The position numbers and the translations under genes are program-made. Below are positions 54,485 to 62,704 of a DNA stretch of 64,000 nt, piece after piece; the stretch's first letter is position 1; the number at the start of each line of letters is the position of its first letter. Source of the stretch: Leptospirales bacterium (GTDB lineage: Bacteria > Spirochaetota > Leptospiria > Leptospirales > Leptonemataceae); NCBI GenBank assembly GCA_016788865.1, contig JAEUSB010000003.1:41277-105276 (forward strand). The letters are read 5' to 3'. The notes beneath the pieces are model-generated. The model saw only the letters and a program-made list of their open reading frames with translations, searched no databases and was not told the origin of the DNA.

Positions 54485-55363
54485 TTAGAGTCCGGACTTA
54501 ACCATGTTTGCTTGATTTGGGAACTCAAGGTGTTTTACGCCTACGCCACCACGATTGTGGAGCGGATGCGCATAGTGGCCTGAGTGTGTTGCGTATGTTG
54601 TGGTCTTCTTCCACCAGAGAATTCCGGTAGTGATAGACTGCCCACCGCACTGAGTGAATTTTTCAATGTTACGATAGCTGCAAGTAGTGTGCATTGCAAC
54701 TACGGTGTCATGACGACCTGGGAAGACCAGTTCTGCAAACGACAGGTACCATGGAAACGGAGTGTTACCGGCAACATGATAGAATGGAGTTCCGTTGTTC
54801 TGGTTGTGGTCATATGCACTACGCGCCGCGCTTGTTTGGAGTGCTCTTACTGCATCCGGGAAATTCAGGAAGTAGTCTGAGAGACCCAGTGTCAGAGCGT
54901 TGATGGCGCTAAGGATTGGAGATCCAATGTTTGCAAGCTCTGATCCGCCTTCAGCCGATACCAGCGAAGATACATACAGAATGTTGTAGGTTCCTGTGCG
55001 GTTGTAGTTAGCAAGTGTGTAACCGGTCACCAGTCCACCCATTGAGTGGTTTACAATGCGGCAGGATTTACCCTGATCGCGGCGGCAATACTGGTTCAGG
55101 ATTTGAAGCATCCGTGGAACACCACGGTCTGAGTTGAAGGCAAGCGGGTTAAATCTTCCATCATATCCAACAAACACGACTGGCGTGCTGTTATCTTGCT
55201 GGCCCCAGTAAGTTGGGCAGGAAGTAGCTCCCTGGCAATTCTTGGCTGTTTCTGTTTTTTGAACGGAAAAATGGAATCCATGCACGTAAACGGTAGTTAC
55301 GGCCTGCAGCGAGCCGGCTGCGAAGAGTGCGATTCCAGCAATGAGTGCTGTTTTGAGTTTCAT
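54485..55363 (-). CDS. Secreted lipase/esterase-like alpha/beta-hydrolase
   Basis: A 292-residue exported hydrolase. The ATG at 55363 has AGGGGG six bases upstream and a classical signal peptide (LIAGIALFAAGSLQA); an earlier in-frame start would add 20 residues. The oxyanion region VYVHGFHF lies just after the signal peptide, the nucleophile elbow reads VNHSMGGL (about residue 107), and later histidines near the C-terminus (SGHYAHP) could complete the triad. It is less like family I than the other lipase. The substrate is unknown. Confidence 0.82.
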   Translation of the reverse strand: MKLKTALIAGIALFAAGSLQAVTTVYVHGFHFSVQKTETAKNCQGATSCPTYWGQQDNSTPVVFVGYDGRFNPLAFNSDRGVPRMLQILNQYCRRDQGKSCRIVNHSMGGLVTGYTLANYNRTGTYNILYVSSLVSAEGGSELANIGSPILSAINALTLGLSDYFLNFPDAVRALQTSAARSAYDHNQNNGTPFYHVAGNTPFPWYLSFAELVFPGRHDTVVAMHTTCSYRNIEKFTQCGGQSITTGILWWKKTTTYATHSGHYAHPLHNRGGVGVKHLEFPNQANMVKSGL

Positions 55364-55434
55364 GAACATCCCCCTGTATCGTGAACTGTGACCAGTGTGC
55401 AATCGGTACGCAATTCGGGTCAATCAGAAAAAAT

Positions 55435-55470
55435 CCTAACAGTGTTAGGCAGCGACGCCGGCGCGTCGCT
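55435..55470. repeat. Two adjacent palindromes upstream of the second lipase
   Basis: CCTAACA-G-TGTTAGG at 55435-55449, followed by a stem AGCGACG/CGTCGCT at 55451-55470. They lie in the shared intergenic region of the lipase and the toxin-antitoxin pair. The first is a typical operator size; the second lacks a U tract. Confidence 0.5.
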
Positions 55471-55556
55471 CTCGGGCGGAACGATCATCAATTTGTATAC
55501 TCTCTTTGGAGTAGACCAGCGCAGGCTGTGCGGCAGAAAAAAAGGGTGAGGAAGTC

Positions 55557-55586
55557 TTGACATGACTACAGGCGTATGACTATAGT
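55557..55586 (+). promoter_or_regulatory. Sigma-70-type promoter of the toxin-antitoxin pair
   Basis: TTGACA (55557-55562), an 18-base spacer, then TATAGT (55581-55586). The expected start is near 55593, one base before the ATG at 55594, so the mRNA would be nearly leaderless. Two TGACTA direct repeats 14 bp apart sit on the promoter and could be the antitoxin operator. Confidence 0.7.
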
Positions 55587-55593
55587 ATTATTT

Positions 55594-55827
55594 ATGATTC
55601 AGGCGGTTTCAAAGGGAAAATTCAAAGCGCGGGCGCTTGAATTCTTCAGGCAGGTTCAACAGAGTAGAAAACCGTTGATTGTAACCGATAACGGAAAGCC
55701 CGTTTTGAAAGTGATCCCATATGAAGAAGAACCGGAAGCGGAACTTGCAACTCTGCGCAATTCCGTGATCGAATTCAGAGATCCGCTTCTGCCCGTGGGT
55801 GAGAAGGACTGGAACGCTCTGAAATGA
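55594..55827 (+). CDS. Phd/YefM-family antitoxin
   Basis: A 77-residue antitoxin of the Phd/YefM fold, with ARALEFFRQVQQSRKPLIVTDNG-like residues forming the DNA-binding dimer and VLKVIPY typical of the family. The C-terminal tail should wrap the toxin. The ATG at 55594 is chosen because the promoter leaves no room for the longer ATG at 55576, which lies inside the spacer. The stop overlaps the toxin ATG by four bases, the standard order. Confidence 0.85.
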   Translation: MIQAVSKGKFKARALEFFRQVQQSRKPLIVTDNGKPVLKVIPYEEEPEAELATLRNSVIEFRDPLLPVGEKDWNALK

Positions 55828-56219
55828 TCGTGCTTGATACGCATGCCTGGATCTGGTGGGTAAGCAATCCAGATCTTCTGTCAAAGCATGCTGCTCAAGT
55901 TCTTAGTAAGGCGGTGCGCGAAAAATCGATCCTGGTTTCAAGCATTAGCGCCTGGGAAGTTGCGATGCTTGTAAAGAAAGGTCGCCTGAAGTTATCAATG
56001 CCCCCTGAGGAGTGGATTGCCAGGTCGGAGCGGCTTTCGTTTTTGAATTTTGTCCCCGTTGATAATTCAGTCTTGCTCAAGTCAGTCAATCTATCAGAGA
56101 AATTCAGTCAGGATCCAGCAGATAGAATCATCGTGGCTACGGCGCTTCTTCAGGGCGCGAAGCTCGTAAGCAAAGATGCTTCTATAAGAAAAGCGAAAGT
56201 GGTAGATGTAGTCTGGTAA
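55824..56219 (+). CDS. vapC: VapC-like PIN-domain toxin
   Basis: A 131-residue PIN-domain ribonuclease. The acidic metal-binding residues are visible: Asp5 in VLDTHAWIWW, Glu in ISAWEVAML (about residue 45) and Asp in DPADRIIVATAL (about 93-104). VapC enzymes usually cleave tRNA or rRNA. The antitoxin is of the Phd type. The pair looks intact and functional. Confidence 0.9.
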   Translation: MIVLDTHAWIWWVSNPDLLSKHAAQVLSKAVREKSILVSSISAWEVAMLVKKGRLKLSMPPEEWIARSERLSFLNFVPVDNSVLLKSVNLSEKFSQDPADRIIVATALLQGAKLVSKDASIRKAKVVDVVW

Positions 56220-56231
56220 TCGCCAACTCGC

Positions 56232-56987
56232 TCAAAGTCCAATCTCCTTGAGAAAAGGATAACCACTATATTTCTTCAACGGTTTGTATTCCTGTAGATC
56301 CGTTGGACCGAGTAATGCGTGTTCGATATTGATTTTCATGCCCGCTCGATTCGCAAGTTTGATGAGAGCAAGGGTGTCGAGCGAGAGCATCTGGCTATTT
56401 GGGCAATTGTGCAGATTGCGCCATTTGTTGGTGCGTAATAATTCCGGTACAACATCTTTCAAAGCCTCCGGATCCTTCTGCAAGAGAGCCTCGAAAGCAT
56501 ACACAATGCCTTGTGAGTGCCTGTATTTGTGGCTCATTGAATCCTTGAGATCCTTAGTGGCTTTCTTAAGCTTCTTCGCGTCACCGACAATCGCTGCCTG
56601 GTAACCGCGAAAGACGTGGCTTTCTGCAATTTCAAACGCGGCCCCGCGCGTTGGCAGAGAACCATAAAGATTCATAACGGCTTCTGAATCACTTGCGATT
56701 GCGTAGCTGATGGACCAGCGATAGACCGCGGGGGCAATTACCTTGAAATTGTTCTTACGGATCGTCAAAAAGAAGTCGGCTTCCGCTCCGCGGAAAAAGA
56801 ATTTGCGTGCCGCGATCGGATCGTTGTCCAGGAAAATCGCGGCGATTGCAAAATCGCAATTGAACGCACCTAACCCGGACCCGTGAGGCTTCACCACACC
56901 GGATTTCAATTGAGCTATCCGGATGGATTCGCCGTTCTGATTCTCAGTGTTCCAGCGCTTAAGTTTCTCAATTTGCGTCCGTTTCAT
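56232..56987 (-). CDS. Possible Imm49-family immunity-like protein
   Basis: A 251-residue cytoplasmic, mostly helical protein. Repeated alanine-rich helix pairs (AIASDSEAVMNLYG, GYQAAIVGDAKKLKKA, IVYAFEALLQKDPEAL) resemble the TPR-like immunity protein Imm49, which is often found apart from its toxin. That call is from memory and unproven. It converges on the VapC gene with 12 bp between and has no clear ribosome-binding site. No polymorphic toxin is in the window. Confidence 0.45.
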   Translation of the reverse strand: MKRTQIEKLKRWNTENQNGESIRIAQLKSGVVKPHGSGLGAFNCDFAIAAIFLDNDPIAARKFFFRGAEADFFLTIRKNNFKVIAPAVYRWSISYAIASDSEAVMNLYGSLPTRGAAFEIAESHVFRGYQAAIVGDAKKLKKATKDLKDSMSHKYRHSQGIVYAFEALLQKDPEALKDVVPELLRTNKWRNLHNCPNSQMLSLDTLALIKLANRAGMKINIEHALLGPTDLQEYKPLKKYSGYPFLKEIGL

Positions 56988-57126
56988 TTTTTATGAGCGA
57001 TTCAAATTTTCTGTAGACTCGGAGTCGTGACCCGCTGCGCGCCACTTCTTCCATCCTGAGTAGCTCTTGTCTGCAGGCTCGTGTTCCACACCTATTTTTT
57101 CAAACTGTCCAGGAAATGTAACTCAC

Positions 57127-57639
57127 TTAAAGCTCCGACTTTGTTGGATCCGGCAGGGTCTTCAGGTAACTGAGAATTTGATTCGGGAACGTGCACGCGA
57201 CCACTGCAATAGTTGCGACAAACCATCCGGTGACTGCGTGTATGAAGGGTGCAAGGTTTTCCAGATTGAAGTCCACGAAAAAGATCCAACGAAAGTCCCT
57301 CACTATTGCAACACAAAGGAACGCAAGGCAAGCAAGCAAAGTCAAATGCAACAGCCTCGCGCGCAATCCAATCACTGCAATTCCAATGGTTAGCGGTCCG
57401 TAGCGGAGAAAGCTTTCGCCACATGCCTTCGAGGGGCCAATCAGGAAAGCTGGCAGGCCAATTGCTCCAATAACCCAATGACTCCGGAGAATGGCCGGAT
57501 TGAAAACCGTGGCCATCGTGCAGGAAAACCAGATAACAACACCGATTACGAATGCGATTCTTGTTGTGTATTTCACAGTGGCCGGTCTACTCTCACCCGC
57601 TTTCAGTCGCACCTCAGTAACTGACGAAGGAAAATCCAA
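57127..57639 (-). CDS. Small membrane protein, four helices, unknown function
   Basis: A protein of up to 170 residues with four hydrophobic helices (around residues 29-47, 53-68, 82-113 and 135-152 of the longest version). The longest start is TTG at 57639; GTG at 57576 would shorten it to 149 residues, starting at MKYTTRIAFVIG, and keep all helices. No family is recognised. It diverges from the ECF41 sigma gene, so it could be a target, but the usual ECF41 partners (COE proteins) are soluble. Confidence 0.55.
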   Translation of the reverse strand: MDFPSSVTEVRLKAGESRPATVKYTTRIAFVIGVVIWFSCTMATVFNPAILRSHWVIGAIGLPAFLIGPSKACGESFLRYGPLTIGIAVIGLRARLLHLTLLACLAFLCVAIVRDFRWIFFVDFNLENLAPFIHAVTGWFVATIAVVACTFPNQILSYLKTLPDPTKSEL

Positions 57640-57734
57640 ACGGCCTCCATCAGGTCAATGCTTGTCGGGCGCCTTTCCCATGGGCGACATTGAACTTCGA
57701 AACCCCACTGGCCTATCATTTTCTTCTAGCTTTC

Positions 57735-57761
57735 TGTCACAGTTTTGATCGTTTGTTCGAC
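57735..57761 (+). promoter_or_regulatory. Candidate ECF41-dependent promoter of the sigma gene
   Basis: TGTCACA (57735-57741), 16 bases, then CGAC. Known ECF41 promoters have TGTCACA with a CGTC-like -10 at about this distance. The start would be at or next to the ATG at 57770. Confidence 0.5.
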
Positions 57762-57769
57762 GTATATCC

Positions 57770-58693
57770 ATGACCCCCGAGCAAGTCTTCTTACAGCATC
57801 GCCCACTTTTGCTGGGCATAAGCTACCGCATCCTTGGAATGTATGCGGAAGCAGAGGATGTGGTTCAGGATGCCTACATTCGCTTTTCGCAGGCTAATGA
57901 CGTGCGCGATGCGCGCGCCTTCCTTGCTACGATTGTAACGCGCGCCTCCATAGACAGACTACGTTCTGCAAAACATAAGCGCGAGGAATATATAGGGCCC
58001 TGGCTGCCGGAACCAATGGCAGATAACTCGATCTCTGATCCAGCCCTGCTTGCGGAGCAGCAAGAATCCGTCTCCATGGCGTTCCTCTTATTACTTGAGC
58101 AACTTGACCCGGTCGATCGCGCTGTGATAGTGCTCCGTGACATTTTCGATTTCGATTATGCAGAGATTGCTCGGTTCATTGACAAATCAGAAGAGGCCTC
58201 ACGTCAGATAGCCTCGCGCGCACGGAAGCTGGTGCGACGACCCATTGAAGAGCCCGTGTTGCCGGATGCTCATAAGCAGAAACTCCTGGATGCATTCATG
58301 AAGGCCTGTTCGCGCGGGAATCTCGAAAGTTTGATGTCACTTCTGGCCCAGGACATCCAGGTCTATACGGATAGCGGCGGGCGAGTGCGCGCCGCTGCGC
58401 GCAATGTGGTATTTGGCCAGGACAACTGCGCCAGATTTTTCCTGGGGATTCTAAAAAAGTATCCTCCAGGGTCTGTAGCAGTGAAGCGATCCATCAATGG
58501 CCAGCCAGGAATTGCAGTTTTCGTTCACGGAAAACTGTATGCCGGTGTATCGTTTGCATTTGGCACGGATGGCAAGATCCATTCGGTTTATTCTACGCTA
58601 AATCCAGAAAAGCACAGCGGACTTAGAAAATTGAAAAAGCCAGGATTGCTCTATCGAATTGTGGCGCGTATCTATACTGGAATGTTGGGTTAG
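57770..58693 (+). CDS. ECF41-type RNA polymerase sigma factor with SnoaL-like C-terminus
   Basis: A 307-residue sigma factor. Region 2 covers about residues 8-75 (YRILGMYAEAEDVVQDAYIRF), the YIGPWLPEP linker marks the ECF41 group, and region 4 spans about 105-160 (FDFDYAEIARFIDKSEEASRQIASRARKLV). The last 130 residues form a SnoaL_2-like domain with the SGGR and NPEKHS elements that modulate activity. ECF41 members lack an anti-sigma factor and use this extension. Upstream stands a TGTCACA-N16-CGAC element. Confidence 0.92.
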   Translation: MTPEQVFLQHRPLLLGISYRILGMYAEAEDVVQDAYIRFSQANDVRDARAFLATIVTRASIDRLRSAKHKREEYIGPWLPEPMADNSISDPALLAEQQESVSMAFLLLLEQLDPVDRAVIVLRDIFDFDYAEIARFIDKSEEASRQIASRARKLVRRPIEEPVLPDAHKQKLLDAFMKACSRGNLESLMSLLAQDIQVYTDSGGRVRAAARNVVFGQDNCARFFLGILKKYPPGSVAVKRSINGQPGIAVFVHGKLYAGVSFAFGTDGKIHSVYSTLNPEKHSGLRKLKKPGLLYRIVARIYTGMLG

Positions 58694-58703
58694 TCGTAAG
58701 CAC

Positions 58704-58733
58704 AAAAAAGCCGCCCTGTTTCCAGGACGGCTT
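58704..58733 (-). terminator. Rho-independent terminator downstream of the porin gene
   Basis: A hairpin of AAGCCGCCCTG and CAGGACGGCTT (one mismatch), with a run of six T on the - strand. It ends the porin transcript and could also stop the facing sigma-factor transcript. Confidence 0.85.
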
Positions 58734-58753
58734 CTGGCTAAGTAGGCTAGCTC

Positions 58754-60025
58754 CTAAAATGTCGCTGTGTATCCAACGTTGGCCCAGTAGATCCATTTTG
58801 GAAGTTTTTGGCGTGGAGTCCAAGCGTACCTAGGGTTTAGGGCTAGGACTCGTTGGTTACTGTTCACAAATAGTTGGACCAAGTCGGACGCAAGACCGTT
58901 TCCAACTTTAGATGGATCATTTACCAGACCGTCATCCATGGTTGACTGTCCGTCAAGTGCAACTACCCGGTTAGTAGCCAAGTCACTATCATAAAAGCGC
59001 AGATCCGGACGATACGCGGCATTCAATCCCACAGTCAATCCGCCCAGGATTACGCTGACGTTGGAAGTCCAATCTTTCCATCCTTGAACGGTTTGCTGTG
59101 TGTCCTGTACGACGTTGGTCTGATTTAGTGCTCCGGCACCGGTAAGGCTGTACTGGTTGCTTACGATGCTGTAGGAAGGACCGGTTGTAACGCCAACAGA
59201 GACTTTGTCATTGATTGCAATTGTCTTGGAATAAACCAACTGGTAGTACTGGTTGGAGTTTACAATGTCATGATAGGCTTTTGCTGTCAGGTCAGGGAAC
59301 ATTGGCAAAGCATACGTGACGAACATTTCAGTTCCAAAGTAGTATGGAGAACCAGCCCCGCCGCCAGGATTCTGAGCAAATGGATTCCCTTTGGCCTTAG
59401 GATTCACATAGTTGTATGTAACAACACCAAAACCAATCACACCAACTCTGGTTGAGGAAGAATATCCAAGGGTAAGGTCAATCTCATCTGCTCGCTCAAG
59501 GCCATTGGGATCTTTATACAGATTGGGCGCATTTGTAGCCGCGATAGAGGTTGTTGGCCACTTGGTCCCGCCTTGCAATGTCTGAAGTTTCCCGTCAAGG
59601 ATTGAATGGAAACTACCTGCTGTGCCAGTGTGCATGTCGACGAGTGTTTGAGCTACAATACTGTTTGCTGACGTCGCATCGGCGTTGTTGCCTGCTGGGC
59701 GGGCGTTTTGAATTCTCTGATCAATGTCCTTATCACCGCGACCAGCAAGAGCAAAAGCACCCAGAATGTTGAAAGTCAGACCATCAACTGGTGTTTTGAA
59801 CGTAATGGAAGGCTGCAGCGAAGGGGACTGGTTGATGCTGTCAAAGGCCTGGCGCTTTTGCACAAAGCGGTTTGCATACATATCCTGGCCACGGAAAACA
59901 TAGTTGGATGCTATCGAAACGTTCACGTCTACGTTAGCGTTGGGCAGTTTAGGGGGTTCTTCGGCCATGAGTGGCATTGAAGCACACAGCAGGACCCCTC
60001 CTGACCATTTAAATACTTTATTCAT
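58754..60025 (-). CDS. Outer-membrane beta-barrel protein (TorF/Gcw_chp-like porin)
   Basis: A 423-residue protein with a signal peptide (cleaved after MPLMA) and, right at the mature N-terminus, NVSIASNYVFRGQDMY, the signature of the Gcw_chp/TorF putative porins. Alternating hydrophobic strands cover the protein and it ends in TATF with the terminal Phe that BAM recognises. The ATG has a GGAGGT site five bases upstream, a signal for strong expression. The transported substrate is not known. Confidence 0.85.
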   Translation of the reverse strand: MNKVFKWSGGVLLCASMPLMAEEPPKLPNANVDVNVSIASNYVFRGQDMYANRFVQKRQAFDSINQSPSLQPSITFKTPVDGLTFNILGAFALAGRGDKDIDQRIQNARPAGNNADATSANSIVAQTLVDMHTGTAGSFHSILDGKLQTLQGGTKWPTTSIAATNAPNLYKDPNGLERADEIDLTLGYSSSTRVGVIGFGVVTYNYVNPKAKGNPFAQNPGGGAGSPYYFGTEMFVTYALPMFPDLTAKAYHDIVNSNQYYQLVYSKTIAINDKVSVGVTTGPSYSIVSNQYSLTGAGALNQTNVVQDTQQTVQGWKDWTSNVSVILGGLTVGLNAAYRPDLRFYDSDLATNRVVALDGQSTMDDGLVNDPSKVGNGLASDLVQLFVNSNQRVLALNPRYAWTPRQKLPKWIYWANVGYTATF

Positions 60026-60489
60026 CGGATACCTCCGGGGATTTTACCTGTGTAGCCGTTTGCAGGAAATGTGCCAGCGTTTTCGGCGTCTTTGAGGTCG
60101 CTATGTGACTATTTTTTAGGCGTTTTTCCTCCGGAATCCTCCCTTTCGGCCGAACTCGCCTTAATATTGTGCAAGTTGCGCCTGAAGAGCTGCCATTGCC
60201 GGGCGACATCATCCTTTTGGATTAGTTCCCAGGGTGGGCATAATGCCTGAATTTTCCCGACGGTTTCGGAGAAACAGCCAAATCGCGGGATTATGTCTCA
60301 TTAGAAATCGATCGGGCTATCGGACGGGCCACATCCGCGAATTATGTCTCATTCTGGAAGACCCGGGCGCAGCGATCAAGTAGCTATCAGAGCCGCCAGA
60401 AACGCGGATGCGTAATAGTCCGTACGGCGCAGAAGGCAAAATGTGTTTGCAAGAGCTATCAGCCTCGCGCAAATCGAATCAGGTATATC
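60026..60489. other. 464-bp gap without a gene
   Basis: No open frame here has a ribosome-binding site and plausible protein. The left end should contain the porin promoter (- strand), the right end that of the PilZ-like gene. A 13-bp direct repeat, ATTATGTCTCATT, occurs at 60290-60302 and 60341-60353, each preceded by a CGCG element. Otherwise I see nothing in it. Confidence 0.6.
60290..60353. repeat. 13-bp direct repeat, 51 bp apart
   Basis: ATTATGTCTCATT at 60290-60302 and at 60341-60353, each with a CGCG element just upstream. It may be a regulatory site or the scar of a lost element. Confidence 0.5.
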
Positions 60490-61671
60490 ATGGCTGAAAG
60501 CCGAGCATTGCAGTATCTCACCACCGCTGATAAGATTCAGTATCTGTTGAAAAACCATCTGGCCGGCCGTAGCCTTTATGTTCGCAACAGCGGAGATCCA
60601 CCCGTGGAACTTGCGAATCTGGGTTTTGATGCAAACAATGTGATGACCGTGGAGAATAAGAAGTTTCAGGTCGCGCTTGAAGAAGAAGTGGTACTGTTCA
60701 GAATTCTTGGCCGCTATATCGAACTCCATTGTTCCGTTGTGGCCAATCCGGAGCCGGGGAAGTATCAACTGCATGTGAAGACCGCGGGGATTTCCGCAAA
60801 AGAGCGCGGGAATCTGCGACTGCCTGTTGGCGCAGATCTGGTTGCAATTTCAAACATTCGCGCCAGCAAGCATGCAATCGACGTTAGTCTCTTTAGCATC
60901 CCAACGACTGTGAAGGTTAGCTTTGCTGAATATGAAAGAAAGCTCAAACTGACAGAAGACTTTGCAAAGATCGATGTGTACGGCCCGCGCGGTACCGTGT
61001 TTGATGAAATTCGCAAAACAAATCGCACCCTGTTTCTGGAAGAAACACAGAATCCTGCATGCTATAAGCCAAAGAGCGAGTTCTACCTGGACTACGATTC
61101 CATTTTGTTTGACGGTGTTCCCAAGCGGATGATGGAACTCAAGCGGGAGAAGGTTGTATCTGAGATCATTGTGCCCGTGACGTACATCACGCACGACATG
61201 ACTTCAATTCCGCTTGGATACATTCATTTGCAGAGCAAGTCAAAGCGTTATGGTGAAGACAAGGTCCTTGAGCTGCAGCAGCTTGCCTTTGAAATGGTGG
61301 ATCGAATTCGCGATTCCAATACGGTGATCATGAATCATCGTGAAACTGTGCTCAATCTTTCGCGCGGTGGCCTGAAAGTTCAAATTCATCATCCTGAACT
61401 GAAAGAATATCTGCAGCGGCAGGCCGGATTCACGTTCGATGTCGTCTTTAAAATGCAGGGACCAATTACGCTATTTGGCAAAATCAGGTCGAGCGTTACC
61501 GATCACGATGGTAACTTACTTCTGGGCGTTCAAATTTCAGGCAGTTCATCACGCGAAAATGAAATGAAACGATATCTGGACAACGTGGCCCTAATTGAGC
61601 AAAAGATTACCCAGGCAGCAGAAGAGCGAAAGCGGATGCTATTGAAAGGCCAGCAGCCTAAGCGAGCTTGA
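60490..61671 (+). CDS. PilZ-like protein (leptospiral DUF1577-type)
   Basis: A 393-residue cytoplasmic protein. Near residues 278-360 a PilZ-like beta barrel is suggested by NHRETVLNLSRGGLKV, FDVVFKMQGPITLFGKIRSS and NLLLGVQISG. The usual RxxxR upstream of the (D/N)xSxxG motif is not clear, so c-di-GMP binding is uncertain. An N-terminal YcgR-like segment and a middle region of 150 residues precede it. The family is best known from leptospires, where I recall the name DUF1577. Its 3' end overlaps hemE by 14 bp. Confidence 0.7.
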   Translation: MAESRALQYLTTADKIQYLLKNHLAGRSLYVRNSGDPPVELANLGFDANNVMTVENKKFQVALEEEVVLFRILGRYIELHCSVVANPEPGKYQLHVKTAGISAKERGNLRLPVGADLVAISNIRASKHAIDVSLFSIPTTVKVSFAEYERKLKLTEDFAKIDVYGPRGTVFDEIRKTNRTLFLEETQNPACYKPKSEFYLDYDSILFDGVPKRMMELKREKVVSEIIVPVTYITHDMTSIPLGYIHLQSKSKRYGEDKVLELQQLAFEMVDRIRDSNTVIMNHRETVLNLSRGGLKVQIHHPELKEYLQRQAGFTFDVVFKMQGPITLFGKIRSSVTDHDGNLLLGVQISGSSSRENEMKRYLDNVALIEQKITQAAEERKRMLLKGQQPKRA

Positions 61672-62704
61672 AGCTCTTTACAGTTTCCACCATTGCCTGA
61701 ACATTATCGAGACCTGAGGCCGGATGGATTCCATGGCCCAGGTTGAAAATGTAGCGTGATCGCCTACCAAACGCTTCGAGCACCTTCAAAGTCTCTTTAC
61801 GAGTGCGCTCCGGCGTGCCGTAGAGCACAAGCGGATCCATATTTCCCTGGAGCGCAATTTCGCTATCCACTTGCGATAGGGCCTGATCTGCCGTTATGCG
61901 CCAATCCAGTGAGATCGCGTCCGGTTTCTGGCCATTCATTTGCCCCAGTAAGTGGCTGCCGTTTCCCACAAAAAGGATTACTGGCTTACCTGCCTGCCTG
62001 ATTGCGTCAATGATGCGTTTGGTAAAGGGCGCGCTGAATTCTGCGTAATGCGCGGGGGATAGAATCCCTCCCCAGCTGTCAAAAATCTGCACCGCGTCAG
62101 CGCCAGCTTTGAATTGCATCTTGAGATATTCAATTGTCAGATCCGCAAGAACGTCCGATAGCCTGAGAAACAATTCAGTATCCTTGAACAAGCAGGCCTT
62201 GGTTTTTTCAAACTTCTGCGTGCTTCCGCCCTCAATCAAGTAGCTTGCAAGCGTAAAGGGCGCTCCCGCAAAGCCAAGGAGGGCGGGGCGTGAGGGCAGG
62301 GGCTCAATCTCGGCGCGAAGGCGCTGCAGTATCTCTACAACGTAAGGACAGGCTTTGGCCGCATCGAAGTTTCGGAATATGTCAAGGTCTGCCTCACTCT
62401 GAACAGTCTTTTCCAGGACGGGGCCCTTTTTCTCTTCAAAATGCAGCGGGATTCCTGCTGCGCGGATTGGTGTAAGAATGTCGCTGAACATGATAATGGC
62501 GTCCATTTGAAATCGCCGCAAAGGTTGCATTGAGATTTCAAATGCATGGTCAGGATTTTCCATTACTTCGATGAAAGATTTTCCGCGACGGATCTCATTG
62601 TACTCAGGAAGGTAGCGTCCTGCCTGACGCATGTACCAGAAAGGAATGCGATCGATTTGTTCGCCTCGCATAGCCCGGAGCAAAAGTGGTATTTTATTGT
62701 TCAA
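61658..62704 (-). CDS. hemE: Uroporphyrinogen decarboxylase
   Basis: HemE removes four carboxyl groups from uroporphyrinogen III in heme synthesis. The 348 residues contain the N-terminal signature FWYMRQAGRYLPEYNEIR and the second motif GFAGAPFTLASYLIEG. It starts at TTG 62704, with AGGAG six bases upstream, and overlaps the regulator gene by 11 bp, so it is co-transcribed with the two-component genes. A comparable pairing in Leptospira links a kinase/regulator pair (Hklep/Rrlep) to heme synthesis. Confidence 0.95.
   Translation of the reverse strand: MNNKIPLLLRAMRGEQIDRIPFWYMRQAGRYLPEYNEIRRGKSFIEVMENPDHAFEISMQPLRRFQMDAIIMFSDILTPIRAAGIPLHFEEKKGPVLEKTVQSEADLDIFRNFDAAKACPYVVEILQRLRAEIEPLPSRPALLGFAGAPFTLASYLIEGGSTQKFEKTKACLFKDTELFLRLSDVLADLTIEYLKMQFKAGADAVQIFDSWGGILSPAHYAEFSAPFTKRIIDAIRQAGKPVILFVGNGSHLLGQMNGQKPDAISLDWRITADQALSQVDSEIALQGNMDPLVLYGTPERTRKETLKVLEAFGRRSRYIFNLGHGIHPASGLDNVQAMVETVKSFKLA

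Noticed and set aside
55562..55579. 5-codon leader peptide (MTTGV) overlapping the longer antitoxin ATG
   Set aside because: It lies within the -35 to -10 interval of a near-consensus promoter and would not be in the transcript.
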